This document shows, piece by piece, positions 50,159-62,784 of a DNA stretch of 64,000 bases (the first letter of the stretch is position 1; each line of letters starts with the position of its first letter). Where the stretch lies: NCBI GenBank assembly GCA_000231825.2, contig JH720342.1:80590-144589 (forward strand). The letters are read 5' to 3'. Source of the DNA: Tetrahymena elliotti 4EA (lineage: Eukaryota; Ciliophora; Oligohymenophorea; Hymenostomatida; Tetrahymenidae). The notes beneath the pieces are model-generated. The model saw only the letters and a list, made by a program, of their open reading frames with translations. It did no database searches and was not told the origin of the DNA. The translations under genes and the position numbers were made by a program.

Positions 50159-51490
50159 AATAAATCAATTCAACCAAATTACATAACTAAATAACTAACA
50201 AAGAATTTTATATGTCTCCTAATAATATTAATGAATTACATCTTTCTATATATAGTATATTATCAAATATTAATAAAACTTTCTAATGATCCATCCTTAA
50301 ATTTGATCAAATTAAATTAATATTAATATCTTTATGCTTTCCTTGATTCACAATTTTAAGATATAAAATCTCAAATAAATATAATTATTTTATTTTAATT
50401 TTACTATCAACACTTTCTATTATTTTTACTTGATTTAAATAAAAAGCATTCTTTAAATTATCCATAAATTATGAATGAGAATGGAATCAACATACAAAAA
50501 ATAACAAAAAAGTGAAATTAATCATCTTAAACCAGATTTTAAATATTTTTCTTATAAATCTTCTTAATAAGATTAGTTGCAAACAAATGAATAAAATATT
50601 ATCTTATCTTTAAAAAATAACAAGTCTAGCTATAATGTTACTTACTCTCTCTGTTTTATTTTTTTATATATTTAATATAAAAAAATAAATAGCAGTTAAT
50701 TATTGTTTGTTTAAACTATGAATCTAATTATCTAATTTATTAAAAAATCTTCAATTTTGTTTAAATTTGTATTTGATTTCATGAGGAATTTGAGTAAAAT
50801 GTATTCTTGTTTTTTTATTCATAATAATTAGAAAATTTGTTAGATTTTATTTAAATAGTAAAACCCTGATGTGATTTGTTGATCAGAATTTAGTTTATTA
50901 ACAAAATTTAATAAGAAATAAAGTAAATAAGTAATATTTGTAAATAAAGATGATGCCAATAAATCTTCTTTTCTAATAAATTATCTCTCCTATTTATATT
51001 TATTGCTTATTTTATGAATCAAATAATAATTATTTCTTCTTTATTGCAAAATATACATTTTTGTTAAAATTTTTATCTAAGTTAATTAGGAATTTGAGTA
51101 AAATTGATTCATAGTACTTATATTTTTATTCAGATTATCTTTAGGCAGCCCTTATGATATTTATTGATCAGATTTTAGTTTATTAACAAAATTTAAAAAC
51201 CAATTGAAATAAAGCAAATAAGTGGTCTTTGTTTGTGAATGAATGATACCATGAGTATTAATAATATTTTGTTTTTGTTATCAAAAACTAACTTTGATTG
51301 TAAATTAAATAATAAATGATCAAATATTTTGATAGAAATTTAGAAAATTCAAGAAACAATTTTTTATCTATAATATATAAAGGGACTTATATGAATTTAT
51401 TATTATAAAATACAAAGGAGAAGTACCTAAATAATTTATATTCATCAAACAAAAAGAAATCAAACAAATATTAATCACTATTATTTAAAA
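50159..51490. other. Intergenic with a two-copy repeat
   Basis: A segment of about 175 nt starting gaggaatttgagtaaaatg near 50782 recurs, diverged, near 51087, including the block gatcagaatttagtttatta acaaaattta. Otherwise AT-rich with no coding frame. Confidence 0.55.
50782..51250. repeat. Tandem duplication, two copies, period about 305 nt
   Basis: Copy 1 is about 50782-50955 and copy 2 about 51087-51250. Both carry ggaatttgagtaaaat, a ttgatcagaatt/ttgatcagattt motif and tagtttattaacaaaattta in the same order. No function is visible. It lies upstream of paralogue B. Confidence 0.6.
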
Positions 51491-52543
51491 ATGGAAAGCT
51501 AAACTCAACGCAGCAGCAATACTGAAGATAAAAATAATATAAATCTAAAAAAAGATAATGAATATACTTTAATCAGTCATTTTACAAATGAGGATGAAGA
51601 ATAACAATTACTGAAATCTCTCAATCAACCTATTTAAGACAAAGATAATATTTCAAGAGCATCATCTAAATGTGACTAATCTATTGAATTGATTGCTTCT
51701 AATTTGATAGAATCGAAAGAAATTTATTAACACAATCAAAAAAATATTCAGGAATAACAATAAAAGAGCTAAAATAAGTTTGATTCATCTGAAATACTAG
51801 ATACAGTCAAAGATTTTGTAAATTCTTTTGTGGACTTGTTTAAGTGGAAAAGAGAATATGACAGCTTTAAATAGTTATACTTTTAATTAGGTTTTGATGG
51901 GTTACTTGCATTCTATTTTTATAAAAAGCAAAAAAAACTGAATAATTAAAGAGAATAATCAAAAAAAGATGAAAAATTAATGATTGAAATGGATAAAGCA
52001 TTAAAAAACAATGGTCTAACCCTATTTCATACATCTAAACTAGGAGAAAATACATTGATCTTTTAAGAAACATCGTATGATGATAACATAGACAAAAATT
52101 AAGTAAATTAATTAAAAGTACTTTTTTTGAAAGGCCAATATTTAGAATTCGAAATTGATAAAGACTTTTAAAAAGTTGAAAAAGGACTACCTTTTAAATC
52201 TAACATGAATATGGGTTTTTTAACTAAAATAACTGCTTCTACTATTTCCTTGTTGAGTGGAAATCTTTTTAAGTCTAAAATATCTTTAGGAAAGGAGAAA
52301 TCTGGGGAATAATTCACATATTATTTATTTGGAAAGAAAGCATTACTTCACAATAGTCAAATAGGAATGTAGCTCAAATAAAAGATTTTATAGTTAGACT
52401 TAAAATTATTTAAATATGATTAAATGGCATATTTAATCTCTATTTTAGTTGCTTCTGGTATTGGCCTCTATTTCTCAATAAAAATTGTTAAAAATTTAAT
52501 CTATTTAGCAAAGAAAAAGAAATTATTTAGAAAGAGAAAATGA
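51491..52543 (+). CDS. Two-TM membrane protein, paralogue B
   Basis: A single exon of 350 residues, ATG at 51491 and TGA at 52541-52543. It shares the architecture of paralogue A at 49076-50158: an acidic Ser/Gln-rich N-terminus with NEYTLISHFTNEDEEQQLL, the block LFKWKREYDSFKQLYFQ plus FDGLLAFYFYKK, a middle with MNMGFLTKITASTISLLSG, YYLFGKKALL, and a C-terminal helix (LISILVASGIGLYFS) followed by KIVKNLIYLAKKKK. The shared IVKNLI next to the last helix and the matching FxLTKI-xAxxxSLxxG block make the relation clear, although overall identity is modest. The basic tail predicts that the C-terminus faces the cytosol. Function unknown. Confidence 0.8.
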
Positions 52544-52945
52544 CTCTACTAAATTTATATTTATTTTAATTCATAAATAAAGAGTTATTTTTGAGTTTGT
52601 ATATTTCTAAATTTATTAATGTAAAAAATATTGAAAATTTGTAATGATAAAATAAAATTTCCATTCTAAAAAGTTTGATATTTCAACAACTTTAAATAAA
52701 TTTATTTCTGAGAGTTAATTTTCATTTGTCCTTTTCAAATAACAGTTTGTAATATTATACACATCAATTTACTACTTGCAGGTTATTTTATTTCTAACTA
52801 TTTTATTAAAAGAGAGATAGACACCTACCTGACTAATTCTTATTATTTTATCATAATTAATTTACAACTAAAAAAATATAAAGAGGGTAGTTTTTTAAAA
52901 ATTATTTTAATGAATATATAAGTTATTGTAAATAAACCCAGATTT
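52544..52945. other. Intergenic between convergent genes
   Basis: AT-rich, no gene. It separates the stop of paralogue B from the stop of MFS transporter 2. Confidence 0.55.
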
Positions 52946-54853
52946 TCATTTAGAAATTGTAACGGTTGGTTAATTATCAAGAGTTTAAAAAGTTTATGAT
53001 TAAATAGTTTGTATTTGTAAATGCTTAGGTATTTCTGTGTAATATTAGGACCAGTTTACTTTAAATTTGTAGAATGTAATTATAAGCAAAGCAAGCACTT
53101 CTTACCCAAAATAGATATAAAAGATATTATTGAATCCAATAATTTTCTTTACATATAAAATTAAGAAAAATTAAAGTAGATTGGCAAGACTAAAGCCATA
53201 CCAATATAATCCATAAAGCTAAGCACCCACTTTAACTCCATTTAACTGAGAAGAAAATACAGGCCAGCTTCCAAATACCACACCAAATACCATATGAATA
53301 ATAAAAATCCAAATAGCAAAGAAGACTTAACTTGTATCAGTAAATTAAATAGTGAGTGAAGTTATTATTTATACAACTAAAAACACTTAAAGTATTCTTT
53401 TAAAAGGGTATTTATCAAGTAAAAGTGACCATAAGGGTCTACAGAAACCATTAGCGATACCTCCTAGATAACCCACCAAAGATTGAAAACTATCACTTTT
53501 ATATCCAAAATCTTTTGCTATTGATTTATAGTTTCCATTAACAAGTAAACCTTATCCTAAGGCTAAAAATCCTAAAAAGATAGACATATAAAGTTAGGGT
53601 TGCTTTAAACAAACTGAAATAGATGGAGCACCAATTTTATTAAGCTATACTTCTAGTTAAATATTTTTTTTCTTCAACTCATCTAAATTGAGTTCTATTT
53701 ACTTCTCTTTTTCCTTTAAGTATTTAACTTATTCTTACACAGACTGCGTTGATACATGTGAAATAAAAGAATTTTTATGTTAGCTTTTATTTTCTAAGTT
53801 TTATTGAAAAACATCTTTAAATTTGTTTTATTCAAGAGGTTAATTTTCGCCGGTTTAATCAATTTTTTCTTATTATTAACTCTTAATTTCTTCATTTACA
53901 ATCATATATTCTCTTTATTTGTCTTAATGGTGGGCCAATTCAATTTTCTACTGAATAACTTCTTCTTCAAGTTAAATGATTTCAATTTTTTTATTCAATA
54001 TACTTTAATCTATTTAAACAGGATCTACTTAATTATTCTACTTGTTCTTTTCATTTGAATTAATTATTCTGCATTCAAATAGAGAGTCTTTATTTGCAAT
54101 ATTTTCTTTTTATTTTTCCAAGTCCTTTTTTTCATTCTCTTTCATCTAGAGTTCTTTTTTGAGTCTCTTTTCCTCTTCTCCTATCTAATTTGGATGATAC
54201 AAAATCATTTAAGATGCTAACAAAGAAACTCCTAAAAATATATATCCAATTGTTCTTAAGGCTTGAGGCACATTTCTTGCTACCTCTATTGAAGGACCTT
54301 CAAAATATGAATAGCCATCTGAATTACTTACTTAAGATAGCCCATCAGGATTTACAAGTTTAAAGAAAAGTAGACCAAAAATGAAGGAATTTAAAGCAAA
54401 TCCGCCTGTAGTAACTCCAGCAACCAGCCCCCTATTGTTAGGAAAATGTAAGTAACCCATATAAATAGGTACAAAAAATATAGTCCCCTAAGTAAATCCA
54501 TGCAAAACGGCATAAACTATAGCAAATTAGTAAAACCTCTGAGTGTAGCTGGATATGATCACCATAATTGAAGATATTATAGAGCATATAAGCAAATTAT
54601 ATTTAGCTTAACCAAATAATTTTAATAATTTTATTCCTATAGGTATACCGGTAGCTAAAGAAATCATCATTACTGGATATATTGTCCCTGCAACTCCTAA
54701 TTCTAAATCAGAATCTTCTTTTTATCTAAAATATGAAGTAACGTAAACATTTAGCTATCCCCATAAAAAAATAGTGCCATTCATAAGTAATAATAAAAAT
54801 CCGCCTATTAGTGTTATGACAGCCCTAGCCTTCTCTCCCAATTTTATATTCAT
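52946..54853 (-). CDS. MFS transporter 2 (monocarboxylate/oxalate-formate type)
   Basis: A single exon of 635 residues, ATG at 54851-54853 and TGA at 52946-52948. It is the same length as transporter 1 at 34090-35997 and matches it throughout: MNGTIFLWGQLNVYVTSYF in helix 1, FGLLFFKLVNPDG near residue 170, the shared ASQxIxYHPNQIGEEE end of the first bundle, a charged central loop of about 185 residues, and a second six-helix bundle. The loop is the least similar part and is very rich in Lys, Glu and Gln. It is a secondary carrier for a small organic anion by family, with specificity unknown. The pair is the clearest full-length gene duplication in the window. Confidence 0.86.
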
Positions 54854-56550
54854 TTCTCACCAAATATTATTAATATAATTAATTGTCTATGATAAGTTGG
54901 TTTTTTAAGAACTTTTATTAATTAAATTTAGCTACTCGCTTTTAGAAGTAATAACTAATCCAGAAATTTAATTATTAATAAATTTTTTATCAATTAATTC
55001 TTGTGGTATTTATAAGTATTTCACAAGTATTATTTATTTGCTTTCCAAATAATTTAAAAATCTTTAATTTTTTCTTCATGTACCTCAATTAACTATCATA
55101 TTCCCTTAAGTACAAAATAATTACATTTCGATCTCCAAAAGATATATTCAAAAAGTAGCAATAAAGTAGATTTTTATAATATTTAGATATAAAAGAAACT
55201 ATGGTAATTGAAGGAATACTATTAGATATTTTATGCGGAAATAATAGAAATTTAAAGATAAATAAACCAACTGTAATCAGTATTCTTAGAAATTATTTTT
55301 GTAGTAAATTAATTAAGCAAATTACATCATACAAAAAATAAATGACTAAGTAATGAAATTTATTGTTAGAATCTTATTATTACATTAAAGAATTACAAAT
55401 TAATTAACTTGCTTTTTTAATACTTAATTTTAATAATATCCAATTCAAGTAATTCGAACAATGTAAAGATAATTAACCAAAAGAAAACTCAACAGAAATA
55501 TTTCTTATTTTCTTCTTTGGGATTTTTATCAAATAAATAAGTCTAAAATTTATTACAATTTTAATGATAATTTTTTTAATAATATCAATTCTTTTACTCA
55601 ATATAAATCCATTGATTTATTACAAGTAATTAACAAAGTATTATACATTAATCTAGCTAATTCTAGTGAAACTATTGCTTACTTTTTCTTAATTTTACAT
55701 AAAAAATTTACATTACTTTTCATCTATTTCTTACTTATTCAATTTTAAACATTACTTTTAATAAATTTCTTACATATTTCACTCTACATATCCTCATCCC
55801 TAAACAATTTTTACTCAAAAGTCTAACATTAAAATTTATTTTTAAATTTAATTCTATTTTTTAAATCAGGCTTAAATTATATACAAAATATTCAAACAAA
55901 AAATATTATTTTTAAACAATGATTATTTATTCATCCAACATACCTTGAGTTCTCATATATTAAGGTACTTTTCAAAACAAATTTTATAAATTGGTCCTAA
56001 ATCTTCCTATTTTTGAAAATAGTCCTTAATGAATGAAGTCCTTAATATATCAGAATCCAAGTTATATCAAACAAATTAGAATTTTTTTATTTAGTTAGTA
56101 TTTCTTTTGAAATAAATTTAATTTCTTGTATTTAAACTTTTAAGAAAATTTCTGAAAAGTAAAATAAATAAAACTTCAAATTTGTGGTTTGATTTTTAAA
56201 TCAAAATAAGAGTTTTAAAAAGATAAGACTAATACAAACAAATACTTGAAATGCAATAAAAGCATAATTATAAAATTTTTTAAATTGATTTGCAATAACC
56301 TTTCCCTTTTCTTTATTGTAAAAATCTTCTTAATAAAGAAAACATAATAATATATGATTTGTCAACATCATTTTTGTTAAATCTAAGGTCAAAATTAATT
56401 CCTCGCTTTGAAAAATTCTTAAGATAAAGTAAACTTAGAAATAATTTTTTTTTTGTTATCTTATCCAAGAGACCTGATAGTATTTATTTCACTTCTTCCT
56501 TAATTTCTCATTCTTTTAAATTCATTATTTATTTTTATATTTTTTAAAAG
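54854..56550. other. Intergenic, no gene seen
   Basis: AT-rich and without exon-like segments, up to the LRR relic at 56551. Confidence 0.5.
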
Positions 56551-56642
56551 AAATAATAATATTGGTGAAAATGACTCCTCATAAGGAATTGGATCAAGTT
56601 TAACAATATGCTCTATTTTCTAAACTTTTACTCTTTCCACAG
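56551..56642 (+). pseudogene. Solitary LRR exon relic
   Basis: After a ttttttaaaag acceptor, the sequence encodes NNNIGENDSSQGIGSSL and an LRR-like end, then a GTAAAA donor at 56643. The exon is 92 nt rather than 90, so it no longer keeps phase. A second degraded unit follows near 56870 and reaches TGA at once. There are no first or terminal exons nearby. Confidence 0.55.
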
Positions 56643-57431
56643 GTAAAAATATTGTTTCAATATTAATTATTCATTTTCTAAAGAATAAATAAATAAAGAC
56701 TTTAATCTATGAGCAGCTGACTAATGTTGGTTAGTTTTCTTAATATTTGTTTGGCTCTTTGATAAATTTTTACTTGCTGTTTTCATATTTAATTAAAATT
56801 TTTATGCTTTTATCATTTTTGGCAATATTTCTTACTTAATTCAATATTTATTTTTACCATGTTTTAAAGTGAGGAATTTTTTATATGAAATAGATGTAAA
56901 AGAATCAATATCGAAAGTAACAAAAGCAAAAAGACTGTCAAAAAAAATGTTTAATGAAATGGAAGAGAATCCTTATTTATTATTTGAATGACTATCATAC
57001 ATCAAAAGATTAAAATTATTGATAATTTTAATTGATTCTACAAACTAAAAATAAATAAAAAGTATTGTCTAAATATTAAAATATATTAATTCATATTCTG
57101 CATAATTAATTACAATTTATCTTCAAAACTCTTTTCTTAATCCAATTTCTTTATCTTTTTAGTTTTAAATACCTAAAAATGCATGAAAATTAACTAAGAT
57201 TTTGTTTGAGTAGTAAAATAAATAAAATTTTAATTATTTTATCATAACTAGTAAAATTTTAAAAAAGATCTTCAAATCCTTTGTTTAATTATTAAAATTA
57301 TTTTTAATTTTTAAAAAAGAAAAAAAAAATTGTTGGTGAAGGGAAATCTTAATTTTTCTGAGTAAACTAATAATACATAGGAAAATAATTGAATTGTAAT
57401 ATTAATATTGAATTATTATTTATTACTTTAG
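56643..57431. other. No confident gene
   Basis: LRR-intron-like sequence at the left, then AT-rich DNA. A possible start (MFNEMEENPYLLFE near 56950) could belong to the gene ending at 57698, but I could not join it. Confidence 0.35.
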
Positions 57432-57698
57432 GTATTGGAGCTGATAAAATTTTAGAAGTATTCTATTGATCTTCTGATGAGAAATTTAGATGAAATATCA
57501 AGTAAGTTTTGAATGTATGTGAAATATAATTTTTTGTTTTATTTATTTACACTTGATTTAGGACTTATTATAAATAAATTAATTGTAAGATAAAATCAAT
57601 AGAAATTAAGAGCATTCCCTTAAACAAAAATTAAAAAAGACATGCCAAAGATAATATTTCATATAGTTTTTAAATTAATATTATATAATTGTTATTGA
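57432..57698 (+). CDS. 3' end of an unrecognised small gene
   Basis: Two exons, 57432-57501 and 57562-57698, are bounded by good AG and GTAAGT signals and agree in phase; TGA is at 57696-57698. The peptide is Lys/Ile/Leu-rich (SIDLLMRNLDEIS, then NKLIVRQNQQKLRAF). The upstream exons and start were not found. It ends 25 nt before the stop codon of the convergent cysteine-rich gene. Confidence 0.35.
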
Positions 57699-57723
57699 TT
57701 AATATAAGCTGATTTAAGCTACT

Positions 57724-58242
57724 TCAAATTTTTTTTGAGAGACAATCAAAAGCAACAGTAATAACTTGCTTGATAGATTGAATAGAGAGGAAGTCTTGGA
57801 ATTGATAAACTTGCAATAATGATACTAAAGTCTTATAGATTTCTTAAATATCTTATTTGGTGAATAATTCACAGAATCCATTTTGAACATAGCATCTAGG
57901 ATGAGAATTGAATGCAATTTTGTTAACATCAGCACAAGTCTTTTCATCTGAATGAATTAAAGCGTCTTTCAAAGACTACTTCAAGCATGTTAAGGTGCCA
58001 TTAATCCATTGTTATCCAGAAGGAGAGAACTTATTCAATTTTTCAACAAATCTTGAACAATATTTGTAGCCATATCCAACAGGATAACCCTTTGGACCAC
58101 ACTAATAAGCATCTTCTAAACAATTTATGTACCATTCACAATCATTATTCTACAAACCTTAGTTTAAACAATAATTTTGGTCATAGCAATGAGCAATGCC
58201 TAATATAAATAGTGTAATAAAAACAAAATTTTAAACTTTCAT
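57724..58242 (-). CDS. Secreted cysteine-rich protein, stanniocalcin-like
   Basis: A single exon of 172 residues, ATG at 58240-58242 and TGA at 57724-57726. An N-terminal signal peptide (KVQNFVFITLFILGIAHC) is followed by ten further cysteines, so the mature protein is probably disulfide-bonded and secreted or lumenal. The spacing around TLTCLKQSLKDAL, a CADVNKIAF segment and HPRCYVQNGFCEL resembles the core of stanniocalcin, which has ESLKCIANG...RRC...EECYSKLNVC. Stanniocalcin is a secreted regulator of calcium and phosphate in animals, and stanniocalcin-like proteins are annotated in some protists. The match is by pattern only and function here is open. One N-glycosylation site (NGT) is visible. 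Confidence 0.72.
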
Positions 58243-59640
58243 TTTGTTTGTTTCTTCTACTTACCTCGTTTAATTGTTTTATCTTATATTTCTTTTGAAA
58301 ATTAGCTTGAGTTTATTAAAGTTGACTTTATAAAGCTTAACTAATTAAAAATAAAAACCTATCTATGGTATAATCTAAGAAGCAATTCTATATTGTAATA
58401 CTCACATATTGTATTATTAAGAAGTTTTCCAGAAAAAGAAGCTGCATTCAGATATACTTATCTTACTCTGCTATCAATATATTTAACATCATAAAAAGTA
58501 TATCTAAATGTAATCGTTGTGCTCAACTAATTTATACAAGTCTTTCATTCTATATAGAAGAAAAGAAATAAATACTTATTGACCATAGAAATCAATCATT
58601 CTATTTTTAATTGTAAAATTAAAAATGAGAAAATTATTCTAATCAATTTATTTTTTATGTATATCTACTTATGAAATAAGAGTAAGTAAAATTAAATCAA
58701 TAATTTTATATATATTAGAGGCTGACTGAACACGAGACGAAGCTGATAAAATTCTGTAAAACCAAATAATTTATACATTCAGTTCTATGTCTAAATAAAA
58801 TCTGTTTATTTATTCGATGATGATGGATGAAAATTTGAAAAAAAATTTTTGGGTGAAAAAATTTAAATACCCAATTGCGATATTTTAAAATAGTGAATAG
58901 CTTTATATGAGGATTTACAGTAAATTAAAATTGTAAAACAAATATGAAACATGGTTGATCATAATTAATTTGATAAATCACATTGATTTTAGAAATATTC
59001 ATTTATAAAAAAAAATATTTATTTACTTAAGAGGGTCTAAGAACTTTTCTTTTAGTTAATCAATTTTAAGAACCAAATAGAAGTTATTTATTTGGAAATT
59101 TTAGCTATTATAGCTTTCAAAAGTAGTAGAGTAACTTTTATTGACCAAAATAACTTATTCGTTATTGATGAGATTTCTGTGGTTACTATTTTAATTTCGT
59201 CAAAGCTTAATTTTGATTAGTTTGTTTTTCTCCATATAAACTTGCAAATCCAACTCCATATTTAACAATAATACGAATTTTTGGCCAATTTAAATAGTTG
59301 TACTTTGGTTTCAATTCTCTATAAGAATTTAAATTTATTAAAAATCAAAGTGTTAATATGGATCTAAGCATGGGTATTATTTTAAATAGTATTTACAAGT
59401 GTCTTTAAGCGATTTTAGTTATACTTATCTATTTCATCATTAAATTATTAGTTGAATTCTTCAATACATATTTCTTTATTTTAAGACAGTTATGATTAAT
59501 AAATAAATTAAGTGTTACTTTTTCTCTGATTTCTAATTAAAATATGATTCACAATATGTGTTAATGGTAATATAGTATATTTGGTCATTTTTTTAAAGAA
59601 AAATGGTTTATTAATATATTTTGCTTGAAAGAGAATGAAT

Positions 59641-59671
<31 letters not shown>

Positions 59672-59940
59672 AAAAATATAATTAGAGTTAGACAAGAATA
59701 TTTTCTTTGCATTAGAAAAGTTATTTAAAATATCCAAATAAACAAAAATTTACAATGAATTTTGTTTGATCTGTCCATTTATTTTTGATATACCTTCGTA
59801 TTTAAATGAATGTGAGGAAAATCATATAAATTTTGTTAAAAACTTATTTTTGTTTATAATTAATAACAAAATAGATAGATTAGTTTTATTAAGGAAATTA
59901 ATTAAAAGGGAAAAGTATATTTTAGAAGAAGAAAATTAGA
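58243..59940. other. Intergenic with a GA microsatellite
   Basis: No coding segment was recognised. A (ga)13 run lies at 59641-59667. The region lies between two divergent gene starts. Confidence 0.55.
59641..59667. repeat. GA dinucleotide microsatellite
   Basis: About 13 uninterrupted ag/ga repeats, roughly 275 nt upstream of the kinase gene at 59941. Such a purine-only tract stands out in this AT-rich sequence. Confidence 0.95.
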
Positions 59941-62784
59941 ATGGGAAATTCTACATTAAATTCAACTGTATAGGATACCTACAATTAGCAGGGAACAATT
60001 TAAGTTTAGCATGCGTAAGCATCTCTACCTCAATTAGGATAGGATTCTGCTAGCAACTAATAGATATTAGTTTAACATATTAAGAATAGGTTAATGATCA
60101 AAGAAACGTACAAAAAAAAAGGAATCTAAACTCTAGATAGACAAGAAGAAATTAGTAAATGCTTTTCAACTCTATTCAAATTATATTTTATCAATAATCT
60201 TTCAATATATTTAAAGATTTAAGTTGCTGTAGCCTAAAATTTGTTAAAATTTTAATTTTTTTAGTCATGATTAATCATCGTCATCATCACATTTAATTGT
60301 TATTATTATTTAAAAAAAGTTAAAAATTTCAAAGAAATTGAACTTGATCCTAATCAGAGCTCTGTTTATGATACAATTAAGAGCGAACTTTCTGAGAAAG
60401 GATATACTGATTTTAAATTTTTAGGATAAGGTAGCTAAGGATGGGTATTTTTATCAAAGAATAAAGAAATTAATAGAAGATATGCAATCAAAGGAATTCG
60501 CGTCAAAAATGCTCAAGGAAAGGTTCATTAAGATACATTTGAATAGGCTCAAAAAGAAATAGAAACACTCAGAAAGTGTAGAGGTTCACCATATGTTATC
60601 AATTTAATAGATCAAATTGATGGAAAAGAATTTATCTACCTCATTCTAAGCGAATGCTAAGGTAAAAAACTACTAATAAAAACACTTGATAATTTTAGTA
60701 CATATTCATAATTATTTTTTATTGAAATCCATTTAAAAGGTACCCTCAGAGAAATCTTAGAAAAAAGCCCAAATAAAAAGCTAAATGAGATCTCGGCTAT
60801 TAAGTATGCCAAAGATATTGCTGAAGGTCTCTTTCATATTCATTCCTAAAAATGTATTGCTAATGATCTCAAAATGGATAACATACTTATTGACTACAAT
60901 GGAAATGCTGTTGTTGGTATATTTTTACTTTCAAAAAAAATATACAACTTTTCAATTTATTTTCAATCTTTTAACCAACTAAAAGCTGATTTAGGATTAG
61001 CAGACAAGCTCACTAAAACATCAGGATACGGAATGAACCAATATGTAAAATATTATATTTTTTCTTACCATATTTTCATTATTTTTGTTATATATTAAAA
61101 AGATGGGAAATCTACTCTTCTAAGCTCCAGAATGCTATAACACAACACAGTATAAAGAGTATTTTGAAGAGTATAGTAAACTTGGGTTAAACATTAGCAC
61201 GAAGCCAACAGCTAAAGTGATTAATTAATCAATTTAAAAGAATATCTTATTTTATTTAATATTTAAATAAAAAAGAGTGAATCCTTCTCTTTGGGTAACA
61301 GAGTTTTATGCCATTAAACCTTTAAATTTGCTCAAATTCAACACTTATAAATATCTAGGCTATCTAATTTATCTTATGGTTCATGATTTCAAAAGCACTT
61401 TGATATTCAATAAACACTAACCATTAGAATATAGCAATGAATTTTAAAAATTCACTTATAAAAAGTAGCTTTAATACATCATTGATGGGCTAACTCAATT
61501 CAAGCCAGAAGATAGGTTATCGATAAAGGATGTTTTAATTATATTAAAAGGAATTATTTCATTTGAATTTTAACTAGATTAAAAGTTTGTAGAAGTACTG
61601 GAAGGCAAAAAAATTTAGGATTTCATTCGCAGCTTCAAAAGCGATATTGAGTTTGTTTAAAATGAATCAGAAAAATTCTATCCTATTATGTAATTTATGA
61701 AACTAAAAGAACTCATCAAATAAAAGTTTTTAATTATCAAAAGTAATAATGAATAAGAATTATTAGAAGATATCCTTTCTAAAATGAATCAAAGCCAAAA
61801 GGAATCAGTAAGATTTTAACTTAAAGTGAGAATAATAAATATTAGATTACTTTTTACTTTTTAAAATAAATAATTAAAGGATGAAATAATAAAATAGCTC
61901 AATTAATAAAAGAGCAACTTAGAAAGCCTAATTGAAGCAAATTAAAAGAATTTTGTAAATTTATAAAACTTAATTCTAAAAAAACTAATCTCAAAACTAA
62001 TTAGGAGGATATAATTGGAAAATTAAAACAAAATAACAGCATACTCAATTCAGAAATAGAGAATTTAAACTCAAAACTCAAGAACTTAGAGAGTGATTTG
62101 AAATCAAAAGGCTAGGAAATTCAGAAAATAAGATCAGAAAATGAATAATTATTTAATTCAAATTAAAAATTCATTAAATAACAGGAAGTATTCTTTTTTA
62201 AATCATCTGCAAGCTTTTCTTTTTCTATTAAATATTTTATTTAGGGAGAGAAATTAAAGAAGCAAAAGGAAGAAGAGCAAGAGTAGAAAAAGGAAGAAGA
62301 GCAAGAGTAGAAAAAAGAAGAAGAAAAAAAGCAAAAAGAATTGCAGATGATTTAATCAAAGCAGTAATAAAATAAATACATTAATTCAAAATTTGCTATT
62401 GAGATAATAAATAGGATAAAATAAAGTGATTTAGCAAAAAAACTAGAAAATAAAGGAACTTTGATATTTTAAAATAATATTTCAATATTTATTTTATTAA
62501 AATAAATACTCATGAACTAATCATAAACAAAATAATTCAATAATTGTGAATAAAGAGCATAAAATATTAATTAATTTAAAAAAAAACATTACACAAATAA
62601 ATAAATACACAATGATGTATTCTTTATTATTTTTGGAAAAATAATTCATTTAATATACTCCAAATTTAACTAACTAAATAAATAAAATGAGTAAGATAAA
62701 AGAAAATACAATTTTTTAAATAAATTTTCTATTTTTTATTTAAAACAAAAAGACATGAAAGAAATATAATTTTACTAAATATGA
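59941..62784 (+). CDS. Divergent protein kinase with C-terminal coiled coil
   Basis: Ten exons agree in phase: 59941-60154, 60320-60661, 60740-60916, 60986-61044, 61103-61216, 61276-61294, 61359-61825, 61880-61954, 62005-62187 and 62245-62784. The protein starts MGNSTLNS, with a possible N-myristoylation glycine. The kinase domain spans about residues 100-400: LGQGSQGWVF (glycine loop), YAIKGI (ATP lysine), CIANDLKMDNILI (catalytic loop, HRD changed to AND, Asp kept), VADLGLAD (DLG for DFG), LLFQAPECY (APE), and SESFSLGGYLIYLM around a 19-nt exon. The tail is a long coiled coil ending in KEEEQEQKK repeats. The first in-frame TGA is at 62782-62784, but the last ~100 codons are AT-biased and may not be coding. 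Activity is plausible, since Lys, Asp and Asn remain. Confidence 0.75.

Noticed and set aside
53804..54058. An 84-residue hydrophobic frame on the + strand
   Set aside because: It is antisense to the charged central loop of MFS transporter 2, and the transporter frame is complete and matches transporter 1.
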